A stretch of DNA of 64,000 nt. Source: Nymphaea colorata (taxonomy: Eukaryota > Streptophyta > Magnoliopsida > Nymphaeales > Nymphaeaceae). Location of the stretch: contig NC_045141.1 in the NCBI RefSeq assembly GCF_008831285.2, positions 19,650,848 through 19,714,847 on the forward strand. Reading direction: 5' to 3'. Position numbers and translations under genes: made by a program. Below the pieces are notes generated by a model that searched no databases, was not told where the DNA came from, and saw nothing but the letters and a program-made list of their open reading frames with translations. Shown here piece by piece: positions 11,980-33,104 of the stretch; within the stretch, counting starts at the first letter, position 1, and every line of letters starts with the position of its first letter.

Positions 11980-14900
11980 TCAAGGATCAGCTTGCCCAGC
12001 CACTGCTTCATCGCTCGATGCATACTCGTCTTCACTCACGTCTTCGTCACTACTTTTTTCTTCAGGAACAATACCAACATGCTCCGGCTTGGCATATTTT
12101 TCACAATACTCTGGATGGAGAAGTGAATAACGCATCAGAAAAAACAACTCAGATTTCAATTTCTCTATGAAGGAGAAAGCAGGAATTCAGCAATTCCACT
12201 CGGCGTCATGGAAACATGAATTGAAGGCAAAGGAAGCCCCGAATTTGCTTTACTCATATGATAATAAATAATCGAAGGGCTCACAATTTCTCAAATTTTG
12301 TACTGGCGACATTTATTTTTCCAGTGTCCTTTGTGTTCAACTTTCTATAGAATATCGTAAGTAAAGCCCCATTAGAGAACATTCATGTGATGATAACTTT
12401 TTAGAAAGCTCATATCCTCAAATCTGGACTGAATGTGGTTTTGCGTTTGTTTTTCACCGTCTTTCTTAAGGATATCTACGTTAGGATGCTCTGCCAAAAT
12501 AGGTAACTATCTCAGTTAGTTCAGCTGCTGGGGGCAACGATAGATTATGGTTGCATGAAAATTTTGAGAGTTAAATGAGAAGAGTATATCCAGGTAAGAC
12601 GGGTTGCACAAATTAGTCTCATACAGATTTAATGTAGTAATAATAGTCAAACAGAAAGCAAACTTGTATTCCTTAAATATGTTAAAAAGGCAAAATCATG
12701 CAGATAAATTAGGCATTTAAAAGCTCAGTTCTATGCTGCTTCTGTGAAACAGGGTGAGCTGGAGAGAGGACATGAGGAACTAGCCAAAGCATTTCAAAGT
12801 TTTTCACTCCCAAATAAAGAAAAAAAAAAAAAAAAGCAACATGAACAGAAAATTATGAATGTGAGACGCCTTATGCGCCCGTCAAGGAAAAAGCACTGAG
12901 CGATGGGTCCCTTAAGTAAAGCAACTGAAAGTAGAAAAGATATGGGAGTAGAAAGGCTACTTATAAAGGAAACGGTTTACACGTAACCCTGGAAGGGGCA
13001 CTGTGTTCGTCACTTTGGGCAGAAAAAGGTGAGAAACACAGAAAACCGCAGCATGAGTATTGGTGCCCAACTCTTAATTCAAATCATCAGTGTATTCTGG
13101 TCTTTTTGCTATGAAAATCCACAGGTTACCACCAATAAACAGGTTGGTTACATCTCAAACAAATTTCAGTTGTCATGAATGCATGTTCATATTTAGACAG
13201 AGTTGACAGCACTCAAAAGGGGAAGTTTAATACCATTGTCAAACATACAATTTAAAAGTGAGGCTTAAGCTTAAACTTTTTTATGGGAGAACGGACAATG
13301 GACATTGAAGGAGGCCTAAAATAATAAACTTCTGAAACACCTACCTAGATAATAAGTGGTGTAACAGATTGCATACATCTCTCAGCTAACAGGTTGCTTG
13401 GGAAATGAAGCACGTCTGATCAAGGACAAGAAAGTCAAAATCCATTGACAAAATGCAGCATTTTTTTTAGCTTTAAATTTCAAAGTACAAAATAAAGATT
13501 TTCTTAACTTAGCAGCAAATTTTTAGAGAAGATTCCTTATCTCTAAAATGCGAGAAGCTGCAAGCTGCAGTTGCTTTGAGTAGTTGAGGTCTATCGTGAT
13601 TCCCCACATTTAAATTTTCTGTTATGTCAACCTTCATTCACGTGCCCATTCAAGTAACTTGTTTTACTAATCAAAACTACCAAAATCATGTCCATGATAA
13701 CTCAGATAAAGCATGCAAAACCTTCCATGGATTATACAGAAGGTTGCCACAAATAAGTATGATCTTTGATGAACCAGCATATAGTGCAGAACTCTTATCC
13801 ACTTGAATTGGCAAATTGCCAAAATAATACAACTGATAGTAAGTCTAACGATTTTCAAGGACAAAGAAACTTTGGATGACTCATGACAAGGGAAAACTTA
13901 AAAGCCACGGTAATTTTTAAACTAGTGATTCCTTACAATACCGATATTATCATTGAAATGAGGCAATTCATTGTATTTAACATGTAGGTAGCATATGAAA
14001 ACTGTAAACAAAATATCTTAATCTTATGTTCCCAAGGAAGCAGAAATTTATGAAATCAGTCAACAAGGTACCCTCCTCTTTGTTGGTGGGAAAGACTTGT
14101 TGCATTTTTTTAGCATATAAATGGATGTTCTTAAAAGAATCCATGATAATTGTAAATTGAAACAAAATGAGAAAATAAATCATTTAGAAAGTAAAATTGA
14201 AATTATCTACATGTTTTAATACAAATTCACTGAATATACCTTTAACTCTTTGCTCATAAGCAGCTCGATCACGCATCATCAAAGCAGCAGCCTCTCCATT
14301 CAATGGATCCGATGGATTGGGATATAGAAGAAGCTGGGGAAGAAATACCTCGAAAACATTGACAAGGTCTGCAAAACAATGACACTATTATGCAAGAAGA
14401 TTTTGGCATCCATTTTGACCTCAAGGAGAAACTAAGTTGTTTACAAAGTGGAAACATGGTTCAATATTATGTTACCAAACATTGGACTCCAAGTTTGGTT
14501 GATCACATCCAGGCACACTGAACCAGACCTACAATATTTTGAGAGCAATAAAAGTTCCATTACTTAACAGATTGGGTATATTTGTGTTAGACACCCCATA
14601 AATAGCACAAAAAAGACCGGTTGTTAGGAAGTCAGAACTCACATTTCGTCAACATTTGGATGATATATCTTGTTAACAAAACCTATAGATGGAGATTTGT
14701 AAGGATAGGCATCTGGCAGTTCGACCCTGATCCTCCACACTCCTCCATGGTAAGGACCTGTCATGGTGCATGTAAGTCTTCTTATCCTTGTGAACAAACT
14801 CATCCACATAAGCAACAAAGAAGGCCCAAAAAAATGGTGGCTTTCTTTCTTCGAGAACAAGCGAAACATCATATATTCTGGTGTGTAAAATCGCTTACAT

Positions 14901-16032
14901 GTGATGTAGAAATTTTGCAACGGGTGATTCGTACAGTACTAATTCAGGAGACATACAATTGGAGACTACACAATTAATGAGTCAAATCATAGACTTTGAG
15001 CAATTGATGTAGCAGAATCCATCACAGCACGAAAGATCTCATGTCGTTGAGCTCTGTTGCATCTGTGAGATTATTTTAGTGAGGGAAGATCTTTTTGCTT
15101 TTTTCGTGCTGTGATGGATTGTTTGGGTTGTTAAGTTTCTAACAGACCAATGATGCAGAATCCATCACAGCAACAGAGCTCAACGATATCACAGTAAATG
15201 TTTCCACATAACAACCCAAACAAATCCATCAACATGAGACGCAATGACGATTTTAAAATAGCCGGTAAGGATGGTAATATAAGATTTAGATTTGCAATGA
15301 AGCACGAAATTGATTATCAGAAGTGAAAAACCAGGGAGGAACTAATCCAAAACACTTTCCTCGCAAAAAAAAAAAAAAAACATTTCTTAGTACACGGGGC
15401 GAAATCCCAAAACGAGAAGCACGATATCAATGTATAAGCAAAGGAAGAACATAGGAAATCAGAATCGAAATGAACTGTGAAGACAGGATTTGATGATATG
15501 CCGTGGGTAACTTATCACGTCGCCCATAAAAGGCAACGGTGTATGCCAGAAAGAAAGGAGAAAAGGCATGTACTGAAGCTCAATACTAGAACCAGAGCCT
15601 TTGAAGGAAAAAGTGCTGCTATCAGCCAACCAACAGAAACCATTTAAACAAAAGGCAACATTAACGAAGATGATGAAGGAGGTGGCACTATGTCAAATAG
15701 AGCAACATATAAATCCACATATGTAAGCAATAATTGCAAAAAAGGAGGTACCCACATGGGGTCATGAGCAAAAGACAGTGGCATAAGAGAAAAAATAAGA
15801 TGGTCGATAAAGACTCACTCTCGTTTGGCCCATGGAAATCTACATAAAACTCTTGCATGCTATCATTAATCATCTCCACTTTGTAATCGCTCATCATTCT
15901 ACACCATTAAACAAGAGAAAGAGAAATCTAAGAAAAACCCAACAGAAGGAAAAGATAAAAGATTTTCAAAGAATCAATAGGCGGTTACAGTTTCATCAGG
16001 TCCATCTCTCGGCGTTTGCTTGGAGAAGACAT
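11980..16032 (-). CDS. Ubiquitin-conjugating enzyme E2, UBC4/5/6 group (UBE2H-like)
   Basis: An E2 that receives ubiquitin from E1 on its active cysteine and hands it to substrates with E3 ligases. Six exons: 16032-15989, 15898-15819, 14757-14643, 14528-14476, 14368-14240 and 12110-11980. All junctions keep phase, giving 183 residues (Arabidopsis UBC4/5/6 and human UBE2H have 183-187). The start is [20 protein letters not shown]. The UBC fold runs from about residue 1 to 155: HPN is at 74-76, active-site Cys85 lies in [12 protein letters not shown], and [20 protein letters not shown] follows. The tail is acidic ([20 protein letters not shown]), as in this group. Intron 5 is 2.1 kb and intron 2 holds foldback repeats. 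The gene looks intact; which paralogue of UBC4, 5 or 6 it matches cannot be told. Confidence 0.95.
15003..15235. repeat. Cluster of overlapping inverted repeats in E2 intron 2
   Basis: AATCCATCACAGCACGAAA (15016-15034) pairs perfectly with 15102-15120. CGTTGAGCTCTGTTGC (15045-15060) pairs with 15170-15185. A third, imperfect pair joins about 15113-15135 with 15208-15229. The 18-bp phrase at 15012-15029 is repeated directly at 15155-15172. The hairpins overlap, so they cannot all form at once. It could be a foldback MITE. Confidence 0.7.
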
Positions 16033-16344
16033 GGTTGCCTTCCACTTCGGCCTTCTTTCTTCAGATTTTCCTCGAGAAAATTAGACAAAAACAAAAAGTC
16101 TCTCCCTCTCTCCTCCCCCTTTCTCTTCCTTCTTGTTGGTGAGAGAGCACAGAACGAATGAGAGAAGGATGAGGAAAGCAGTAAGAGAAGCTAATGCTAA
16201 CACCTTTGTTCAGATTCCGACAACAGAGAGTGAAAAGGAGAAAAAAAAGGAGAGGGCTAAAGGCAACCGAAGGTCGGCAGGCGTTTACTCTGCTAACCAC
16301 GCAGATTTTACCAAATCCCCTTCAATGGGACTTTAAATCTCTCT

Positions 16345-16387
<43 letters not shown>

Positions 16388-16400
16388 GAACTCTGGACAG
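16033..16400 (-). promoter_or_regulatory. Leader and promoter of the E2 gene
   Basis: The 300 bp before the start codon are CT-rich on the coding strand. A TTTAAA element at 16332-16337 may act as the TATA box. Just beyond it lies a perfect (CT/GA)n tract at about 16350-16384. The transcription start is not determined. Confidence 0.35.
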
Positions 16401-24620
<8,220 letters not shown>

Positions 24621-24627
24621 AGCTCCT

Positions 24628-24794
24628 TTTTATAGTCTTCGTCACTCGGTGTGGAAGGCAAAAGGGAGGGAAAGAGGAGGTGGGCAGAGAGGGTGGAGAG
24701 ATGGCGGGAGACGCCATGTCTCCTTCTTGCTTTTTCCCTCTTCTTCTCGGAAAGGCCCTGCCGAAGACTCAACCTTAGCGTTCCTAGGAACTCG
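24628..24794 (+). promoter_or_regulatory. Probable TATA element and first (noncoding) exon of the RING-H2 gene
   Basis: TTTTTATAG at 24628-24636 is followed by a purine-rich leader. A strong donor, ACTCG|GTAAGG, lies at 24795-24796. A matching acceptor (ggtacag) near 26288 would join this exon to a short leader just before the start codon at 26338. The link is inferred from signals and spacing, without transcript data. Confidence 0.4.
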
Positions 24795-26337
24795 GTAAGG
24801 GGATCTTTTTTTTCCTCATTTTCTTGCTCAGTTTTGGGTACTCAAGGATTCCTTAGAGGTTTCACTGTTCCATTAACTTCTTTCTTTATTTTGAGTTCGG
24901 GGACACCTGTGATGAATCATGACTGCTGCTGGGGATATTGGTTTTTCGATCTTGATTGTTCTTGATGGTTTCTTGGGCGTCGATAAATTCGTTTTGCTTG
25001 TGTCCTGCTTCGGTTCTATTCGAATTGTGGATATTATTATGCCGTTTTAGTTTTCTAAAGCTTTATGTTGGTCGTCCGTTTTGGCTGTATTGTTAAATGG
25101 AATCAGGTGGAGTATCGTGGCCGTGAGATGACGTTTTTTCTTGCTTTGAGAGTTTTGTGATTATCTTGAAAATGAAAAGTAGAAGTATTCAGTGGAGAAG
25201 GGAGGCTTCTTGGCCACCCTTTATCAACTTTTCTGGTCCAGGTGAATTTCACTGAGATTTTCCTGGTCACTGGCGTGCGAAGCGGGTTCTTTTCTTCATT
25301 ATACCCCTTCCTTTTTCAAATTTGGAGGGTAGGTCCTGTCTATTACATGTTTCTATCGTGTGAACCATTTTCCTTCTTTGGCTGTTACGAAAAGCTGTAT
25401 TACTTTGGCTGCGTTCGGGTGGTTATCCTACGTGGTCCTGGGCATGAAGCAAGCGATACATATGGATGAGAGAACCGATATGCCCGATGAAGTTTGTACG
25501 TTGCCGTACTGGTCTCCAGCTACATCTTAGAAGGCCCAAGCTTGCGATAGACCTTTGAATAAAATGTTGAGTCAATTTTGACACTTAAAGATTTGGGGAA
25601 AGAAATGAAAGTTTACCGAATTAAAAACAAGAAAAATGTTTTAGATGATAAAGATTCCATAAAATTTGTGGGGTTGGTAAATCCACAAAAATGTTTGGAA
25701 ATTGGAAGGACCCTCCAAACAATTTGTGGGGTTGGAAACTCCATAAAATTGGATGGAACTTCATTACATTATATTCAAGAAATATCTCCATTTGAATGAA
25801 GAAAGCCTTCCAAAAAAGAGCCTTAAGTTCTATTTCTATAACTAATCTTGCCATGTCTTACATAATTTTTTATGAAAGGTGTGCCAAACGTTAGTTGTTT
25901 ATTTTTGCAACCAAAGATGCGTTATATCATTATCAGATATGAACTGACAGAACAAGTCACGTTATGGTGCTTCTTGTACGATTCTGTGTAGTGTGTATGC
26001 ATGCTCCCTATTGTTGCTTTCTTGATTGTCCATTTGTGAGTTTAAACCTTGTGTGGATGATTAATCACTTGTTTCTTGCCTGACCTTGTCTCCTCATTCA
26101 GCTTCATTTTCTAAATATTCTATTTTCTTAGGATGAGTATCTTTGAAGGAAGCATGCGACTATCTTGAATTTTGATTATTTGCACATTTTCTGAAAACAG
26201 ACGATTTCAATTGCCTTGATTATCTTTGATTTAGGAGTTCTGTTATTTTTTCCTTGTCTTTTTTCTTTCATGGAATAGGTCCAGGTACAGTTTGATCAGA
26301 AGAGCAGTTAGTGGACTTGAGATCAAACCCATAAATA

Positions 26338-29300
26338 ATGGGCGGTTGCTGTTTCTCTTCTAAAAGTGTTGCATTGGATGGAGGGCAACAAGGATCTCAG
26401 AATGTTCGTGTAGTCTCTACTAACTTTCTTCTTGTAGTACAATATATAGTATTTTTTGCATTGAAATACTATCATGTCCCAACCACTCCCATGTTGGGTT
26501 TGTACATGGGCTTCACCTTGGATGTAAGCTCTCTGTGTTTTTATGTGCATGTTACAAGCTTTTCTGTCTCTTTTCTTTCCTATGTTGTAGAAGTTGCTTA
26601 TAGGCACCGGATTTAGCTTGAAACCTGTCTCCTGAAAAGTTTGTTGGATATATCTCTGTTAATTAAACTGGTCCCTGTATTATTTGTTTATATTTCATTT
26701 TTCAGGGTTTTCCCTATGCTTTTTGTTATTTTGAGAAATCTACATTTTGTTTCCAAATGGACCATGCCTGTTTAGTTCTACATTTTCATGTCAAATTCAA
26801 TTCATTTTTCCTGAGAGAAAGTTCCTTTTTTCGTTTCTGTTTTCCATATTAGTAACATTAAAATACTAGAAATGTATTGAAAGTCTTCATTTTCAACTTT
26901 CAAGAACCAGATTTTCCAAGCCACTATTAGGCTTCTTTTTTTGCATTGGCAGTACGGATGGTGTTGGCAAAGGTATTTGTAAATTGTTTTAATGCATTGC
27001 TTTCCAAGTTGGAGATTAAGGCTTTGAGGTTGAAGAAATGTGGAAAAACTTGATTTTGTTGAGGTCAGGTCCGTTGTATGGTTCTATTTGTAAATACTTT
27101 AGTGCAAAAATCAATATATATATGTAGTGAGGAATGGGTGCGTTAAAGGTTCTTTTCTCCTTTTGGATGCACTAAGTTCTAAAAAAAATTAAACCACAGT
27201 AATTTATAATGCATTCTAGGCAATATTCTATGCACCTTTTTGTGGTTATAGATATTCTTCTGTTCACTTTTTTCATTTACTGAAATGAATAATGGTGAGT
27301 TTGTAAAGGAAAGACTTGTATGAAAAACAAGGGCTGTATTCCCTTCAGTGTTCCACTTGATTTGACAGTAAACAAGGAGCTACCTTCTTTTGCTGGAGCT
27401 ATTTTGATTTTATTCTATTTGCTGATGTTGGCTATCATCTCTTCCTTGCAACTACATATATCTTGGAACTCCATTGCTATCGGTTGCAGTAATTTGTGGT
27501 ATGGGAGGAGTTTGTCTGTGCATGTACTATTTGCGCTATGGGGCAGGATTTTGTGCTGTATCACACGGACACATTCAAAAGGCAGGCTGACCCTTGTCCA
27601 CACTTCATCACATGAGTGTGACTTTGCACATGGTCAGAGCCACATCAAATGTAGCAAAACACCCTTTGTGCTCTTTTGGCTAATTTTGGACTGTCAACTT
27701 TGACTGAGTCCATCTTATCTCTTTCTTCAAACCTTTTAAAACTTTTTCATATTCTTTGATTTTGTCAGTCTTTTTTACCTCTTTCTTTTCTTAAAAATTT
27801 GTGCACACACACATGCCCGCAGAGCACCTGAGTTTTTTGAAATTGCTCTGATGGCTGTACGCCTGTACCCATGCCGCACCTACACCTATCTGCACCCACA
27901 CCCATGTGATGTGGATTTTTTTTAAATTTCCCATGTATTATGACATGGCAGTTGACATTTGTTCATCATATTTGGCTTATTCTTAACTTGAAATTTGATT
28001 GAAGTTTGAATAACTTTATGCAGTACCCACATGCTTCGTTGGATCATGAACCTTTTTCACTACATGGAATCTCAGTAGAATCTACTGATGTGTTGGTTGA
28101 TACAAATCTTGGAACAAATACACAATTACTTCCATCAGCTGAAACACTAGATGTAGGACTTGTACACATACCACATGATGCTGTGGATACATCTGATAAG
28201 ACATCTCCAGTTCAAATAGCAGATGCTCAACCAATTGAAGATACTCTTAGTGGAATGCGTGAGGATCTGAAGAGATCAGATGTCAAGATCTTAGATGACC
28301 CTTTGTCTGGACCACCAGTGGATGAAAAGAACTCCAAGTTAGATGGACCTTTTCCTTTGGTTAACGATGAAGAGGATGTCTGCCCTATTTGTCTTGAAGG
28401 TACTACAATGTCTTCTTCCTTTCAGCTTACAGCAGGAAGTTATGTCCATTCAGCAGCCTAATTGAGTCTGATAAAATATAAAGGCTTCTTGGTCGGCTAT
28501 ATCTTTTTTCTGTTTTCCTATTGTTGTCTTGATAATGGTGACTTCAATTACTTTTTCCTTATTATGCTCAAGTCTCCACTTCTTTAAAGCTTTTTTCCCC
28601 TCAGGAACACATCCAAATCACATACACACACGTAACTTACATATGGGATACTTCCAGTTCTGATTATATTCTTCTGTGAGATATAAGAATGAAATGATGA
28701 AACTTGTCCAAAGAATTCCAGAAATGATTTGCTTTTCACTGTCCAGCCATTTTCAGTAAGTTTTGGGTTTTACAGTTTTAAAATTTCTTTGGGAGGTTCG
28801 TTTGTGTCTTTCTTTGCTTTTCTGTGAGAATTTACTGTTTTTGGTAACAAGCATTTGTTGCTGACTTGTACTAAGAAGTTTCCTATAGGTGTGCAAATCT
28901 TTAAATGTATGGATGGTGTTTGAAAAATGTAAACGTAACTGCACAAGCTAAAAGGAATGATGCTATCTTCTGATTTTTTTGGGAGTGTGAATGTTGTGAG
29001 AATTTTTTGTATTTCTAATTCTCTCTGTTATTCTGCAGAATATGACAAGGAGAATCCGAGAGTAGTATCCAATTGTGGGCATCATTTTCATCTTTCATGC
29101 ATTCTAGAATGGATGGAAAGGAGTGATAGCTGTGCAGTGTGCAATCAGGTTTGCTTTTTGAGAGATCCATTTTAGGATACTACCTTACCTTCTTTTGAAA
29201 CTTGAAAGGCCATGTGCCAAGTGCCTGGTTGATCAGTTAATCCTTCAGTCTTGATTTGATTTAGTTTGAAGTCAATGAAGTGTGACATACCATCTCACCT

Positions 29301-29635
29301 GACATCCATATATCAAGGCTTGCATGCTGCCTTGTATTTGTAAAATTTCTCTTTATGACATAATTTTGTATTTTATGCCCTTGACCACGTGACATGAAAA
29401 ATTCAATCTTCAGTGTCAAGCTCAACTCTTCTGTTTGTCTTTGCCTATCGTCTGAATCCTCCTGATGATATACCTGCTTCTGCCCTGTCATTGGAGATTG
29501 TCTCTTCATGATCAACTGTGACAACGATTACTTTTGTTCCTCAAGTCTCAGTAGTCACTCCACATTAAAATGCTCACAGAAAATATTTTGATCTGATGCC
29601 AGGCTATGTTATTCAATGAAGAAGACTACTTCTAG
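26338..29635 (+). CDS. RING-H2 E3 ubiquitin ligase, RHB1A-like (copy 1)
   Basis: A small E3 ligase whose RING domain recruits E2 enzymes. Exons: 26338-26403, 28024-28399, 29039-29148 and 29603-29635; phases fit and the product is about 194 residues, near the RHB1A length. The N-terminus MGGCCFSSKS suggests myristoylation at Gly2 and palmitoylation at Cys4/Cys5, hence membrane anchoring. The middle (DHEPFSLHG, DVLVDTNLGTN) matches the RHB1A linker. The RING-H2 is complete: EEDVCPICLEEYDKENP, SNCGHHFHLSCILEWMERS, DSCAVC. The end is AMLFNEEDYF. The exon 1 donor (AAT|GTTCGT) is weak; a phase-0 alternative lies six bases on. From intron 1 to beyond the stop codon, this gene is present in an inverted copy at 50991-54179. 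Confidence 0.85.
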
Positions 29636-30304
29636 CAGTTCTTATTAGTAGAGTAAGAAGAAGAAAGGCCGATATTTCAGCCGGAGGTACATACATGATG
29701 GTGCCTGTGATTCTGATTCTTCCTGAGGTTTTTCTTTTGAGCTTGAAAGGGGCTTCTAGTTTTACTGGTAGTAATAGTATGTCTTCATTCTCAAGACAGT
29801 TACATTCAGCCTGTCATCTATAGAGTAGTTTTCCCTCGTAGCTTCCTTTGTCTGTTACTGCTCAGAACTGCGGCTTGCTCACCTGCTGATGAAGGCAGAG
29901 CACATTCAGAGTTGGTTGCTGGAAGCTGAGATTGTATATGCATCATTTGTTTAATCTTTCTCTCTGTTAGTCTCTCTGTATAGCTGCTTGTGAACAGAAT
30001 CATCATTCTACGGCATTAGTTTTGTAAATTGTTCAGTTTTGTTGCCATTCCATTGCTGTAGAGAAATGTAAGCGTTCTTTTCTTTTCGATTATTGTGGGT
30101 AGTGTGCTTCTGTTAGTGGTATTGTCCCTATTGGCCCCATGGATGACAGGGACAAGATTTTATGACCTAGAAAAAGAGATGACGATGATAGCGATGTGGT
30201 ATTTTCGTCTGCTATTGTAACTAGTACCCGTGACAATAACAGCACTGACGTACTCATCAATTCACATAGCTTGCTAATGCCATGGCTGAAGTAAGGGACC
30301 TGTT
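27115..30304 (+). repeat. 3.2-kb block shared in inverse orientation with 50991-54179
   Basis: From TATATATGTAGTGAGGAATG at 27116 to GGGACCTGTT at 30295-30304 the sequence can be followed base by base in the reverse complement of 50991-54179, including introns, exons 2-4, 3'UTR and downstream DNA. Both blocks are about 3.19 kb. The left edge falls in a TA-rich microsatellite in intron 1. Confidence 0.9.
29577..30098 (+). repeat. Exon 4 and 3'UTR arm of a local inverted repeat
   Basis: This arm (CACAGAAAATATTTTGATCT to TTCGATTATTGTGG) recurs inverted at 31441-31964, with a spacer of about 1.34 kb. It includes the last exon of the RING gene. A further shortened inverted copy lies at 33105-33262. 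Confidence 0.85.
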
Positions 30305-31310
30305 TTGATGTGCTCTGGTGCTGCGGCACTAGCTATCCCAATATTGGGTATTGGCCGTTATCGCCGAACCAGTGTTCTAGAAGTCGAATTTTGAATCGAA
30401 TCAGCCAATCAGTGGATTCAGCAATTCATCTTGGCACCTCTATACTGGCCACCGAAGTGAGCCGGGTTGCCACCATTGTAACGCGGAGCCAAACTGCGTC
30501 AAATTTAAGGACTCTCTTACGGTTTTTTTTTTTTTGGGTGTATCTTTATATTGTAAGTGTCTTATCTTTCTTTTTTTCCTCTCTTCTCAGTTTCCCGTCT
30601 TGATTATAACATATCAGGTATTTAACTGTTGGCCTCTTACAGATATGAGGTTCTTGAAAATGCAGCCCCTCAATCAGTGGTTACTCTTTTAAACTCAAGG
30701 TCTTTCCCAAACATTTGCAGTTTGATGAATAGTTTCATCAAATCTTCAGTTGGCCGCAATAATGATCCCCATTTATGGATCTAAGGATCCAAATGGCTTG
30801 GATGAATCCTAGTAGTTTCTCCATTTTTTGCTGTACCGAATTGGAACCGAATCTGATTCTCTATATCATTCTGCCTATAAATATCGGCTCCATTTGTAAC
30901 CCCAAATGGGAACCTGGATTTTTTCTGCCTGTCTTTCTGTTTTCTAGGCCCACAGAATTCCTGGGGTCATGCATTCGTATGTTTTTCTTAGTGAAGTACA
31001 TGCCAAATTTTATCCAAATTCTTGCAGTTTTGTTATTTATTTTTTACGTTCATCACGCAATGTGATTTGGATTCACATGCAAAACACTATTGGATCTGCG
31101 TTCATTTATTAATCTCAGTTGGCGCTTTCACGTAAATCCCATTAAGTGGATCCAGGATTTGATCGCACATCTGGCTTGATCTGAACTGTTAGCCTCCGTG
31201 GTAACTTATAGTGCCAGAAATCACAATTTAATACTTTCTTGGAGATTGAAGCTTTAAGACAACATTCAGTTCAAATATTTTTTTAAAATATACCAAATAA
31301 GTTACATGGC
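30105..31310 (+). repeat. Duplicated noncoding modules (first copy)
   Basis: Phrases such as ACCCGTGACAATAACAGCA, GCCATGGCTGAAG, TTTCATCAAATCTTCAGTTG and TTTCTTGGAGATTGAAGC appear here and, in the same order, at about 32390-33050. Shorter pieces occur at about 50765-50990. No protein is recognised. With the inverted 3' ends at 31441 and 33105 this makes two direct copies of one composite unit. Confidence 0.6.
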
Positions 31311-31440
31311 GAAGATTAAAATCTTCAGCATGCAAAACACATATAAAAGCATGTGATACCGAAGCTTAATAAGTGCCAATAGCTTGATGTAACAAGAAAC
31401 ACCAGATAAGACAATGCAACTGCAACGGGAGTCCACCATC

Positions 31441-31964
31441 CACAATAATCGAAAAGAAAAGAACGCTTATATTTCTCTACAGCAATGGAATGGCCAGAGC
31501 AAAATTGAACAATTCACAAAATTAATGCCGTAGGATGATTCTGCTCACAAGCAGCTATACAGAGAGACCAACAGAGAGAAAGATTAAACAAATGATGCAT
31601 GTACAATCTCAGCTTCCAGCAACCAACTCTGAATGTGTTCTGTCTTCATCAGCAGGTGAACAAGCCGCAGTTCTGAGCAGCAACAGACAAAGGAAGCTAC
31701 GAGGGAAAACTACTTAATAGATGATAGGCTGAATGTAACTTTGTCTTGAAAATGAACACATACTATTACTACCAGCAAAACTAGAAGCCCCTTTCAAGCT
31801 CAAAAGAAAACCCTCAGCAATAGTCAGAAATCACAGGCATCATCATGTATGTACCTCCAGCTGAAATGTCGGCCTGTCTTCTTCTTACTCTACTAATAAG
31901 AACTGCTAGAAGTAGCCTTCTTCATTGAATATCATGGCCTGGCATCAGATCAAAATATTTTCTG
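31441..31964 (-). pseudogene. Inverted copy of RING-gene exon 4 and 3'UTR (copy 3)
   Basis: Reverse complement of 29577-30098. The last exon reads AMIFNEEGYF before its stop, against AMLFNEEDYF in copy 1. No RING domain accompanies it, so it cannot make a ligase. The match stops at 31964; after an unrelated stretch of about 50 bp, TTTTCTGTGAGCAT resumes the block's sequence for a few bases and then diverges. Confidence 0.85.
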
Positions 31965-32389
31965 CGACCATCTTGTTGTAAACTAGAGCGATTTTTGAGG
32001 CCGTTAAAAAGGGTTTTCTGTGAGCATCTAGGTTTGCATTTTAAACTTGATTTCAGATCGTCTTTCCTTGAGAACTCAGAAGTTTGGCTTGTTGGCCACC
32101 GTCGTTTGTTTGTGGGGATCACAGGCCGCGGCTATCGTTGAATGAAATTTGGTGTTTGGTGTCCTCTTTTCTTCTCACTCACTTCTCATGTATGAAAAGT
32201 CTGCCAGAAGTTCAAAGAGGCCAAGGCGCAGGCAGAGTGTCGGCTTGTGTGGGCCATTTGCCCATACGGGCCAAAACAATAATTCATTTTACTTACATAT
32301 TGGTTCATGAAGACTATTCATTTTCTTGTCAGTGCAACATCTCTCTCTACCGGTGACCGGACCTTCATTGGTACTCTCACCGTCACAGG

Positions 32390-33050
32390 TCGCCGTCCCC
32401 CTTTCCTTCAAGTTGGCCAAATGCACCTGTGAGGCCCATGGAGTACAGAGACAGCCTTCGTGGCCGAGAAAAAAAGGGGATGAAGGTGTTTTTGTCTGCT
32501 AGCACCCGTGACAATAACAGCATTAATGGAGTAACTCTTTAGTTCACACAGGTTGCCGTTGCCAACTTGCCATGGCTGAAGCAACAGCTATGTATGAGGA
32601 TGCACTAGCTCTCCAAATACTGGGTAGAAGTGTTGTAGATCAGGTATTGAACTCCTGACCTTTTTCAAATCTTAAGTTCTTAAAAGCCCAACCCCCTAAT
32701 TAGCCCGTAAATAGTTTTAACGTCAAGATCTCCCAAACTTTAGGAGTTCCATGAATTGTTTCATCAAATCTTCAGTTGGTCGTAATACTGAATTGGAAAC
32801 GAATCTGATTTTTCTCAATCACTACCAATTACAGCATTTTTCCTGCAGATCTTTGTGTTTGCAAAGACCACCAAATTCCTGGCGTCATGCAAAGACCCAG
32901 AATTGGATCAGATATCTCCCTTGCATTGCTTGATCTAAATTTTTAGTTTCTGTGGCTGACTCGGTGCAGGAATGAGGAAACCTTATTTTTTTACTTTCTT
33001 GAAGATTGAAGCCTCAAGACAAATTCAGTTCAAATTTCTGTTTCTAAGAT
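32390..33050 (+). repeat. Duplicated noncoding modules (second copy)
   Basis: A shorter, diverged direct copy of 30105-31310. It ends next to the partial inverted 3'UTR copy at 33105-33262. Confidence 0.55.
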
Positions 33051-33104
33051 GTACTATATAAATATAAGAGAATGTGATAGTGACAATACAACAGAAGTCC
33101 ACAG

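Noticed and set aside
25640-25790. Possible MITE in the leader intron of the RING gene
   Set aside because: AAATTTGTGGGGTTGG occurs twice as a direct repeat with complementary scraps, but no terminal inverted repeats or target duplication could be defined.
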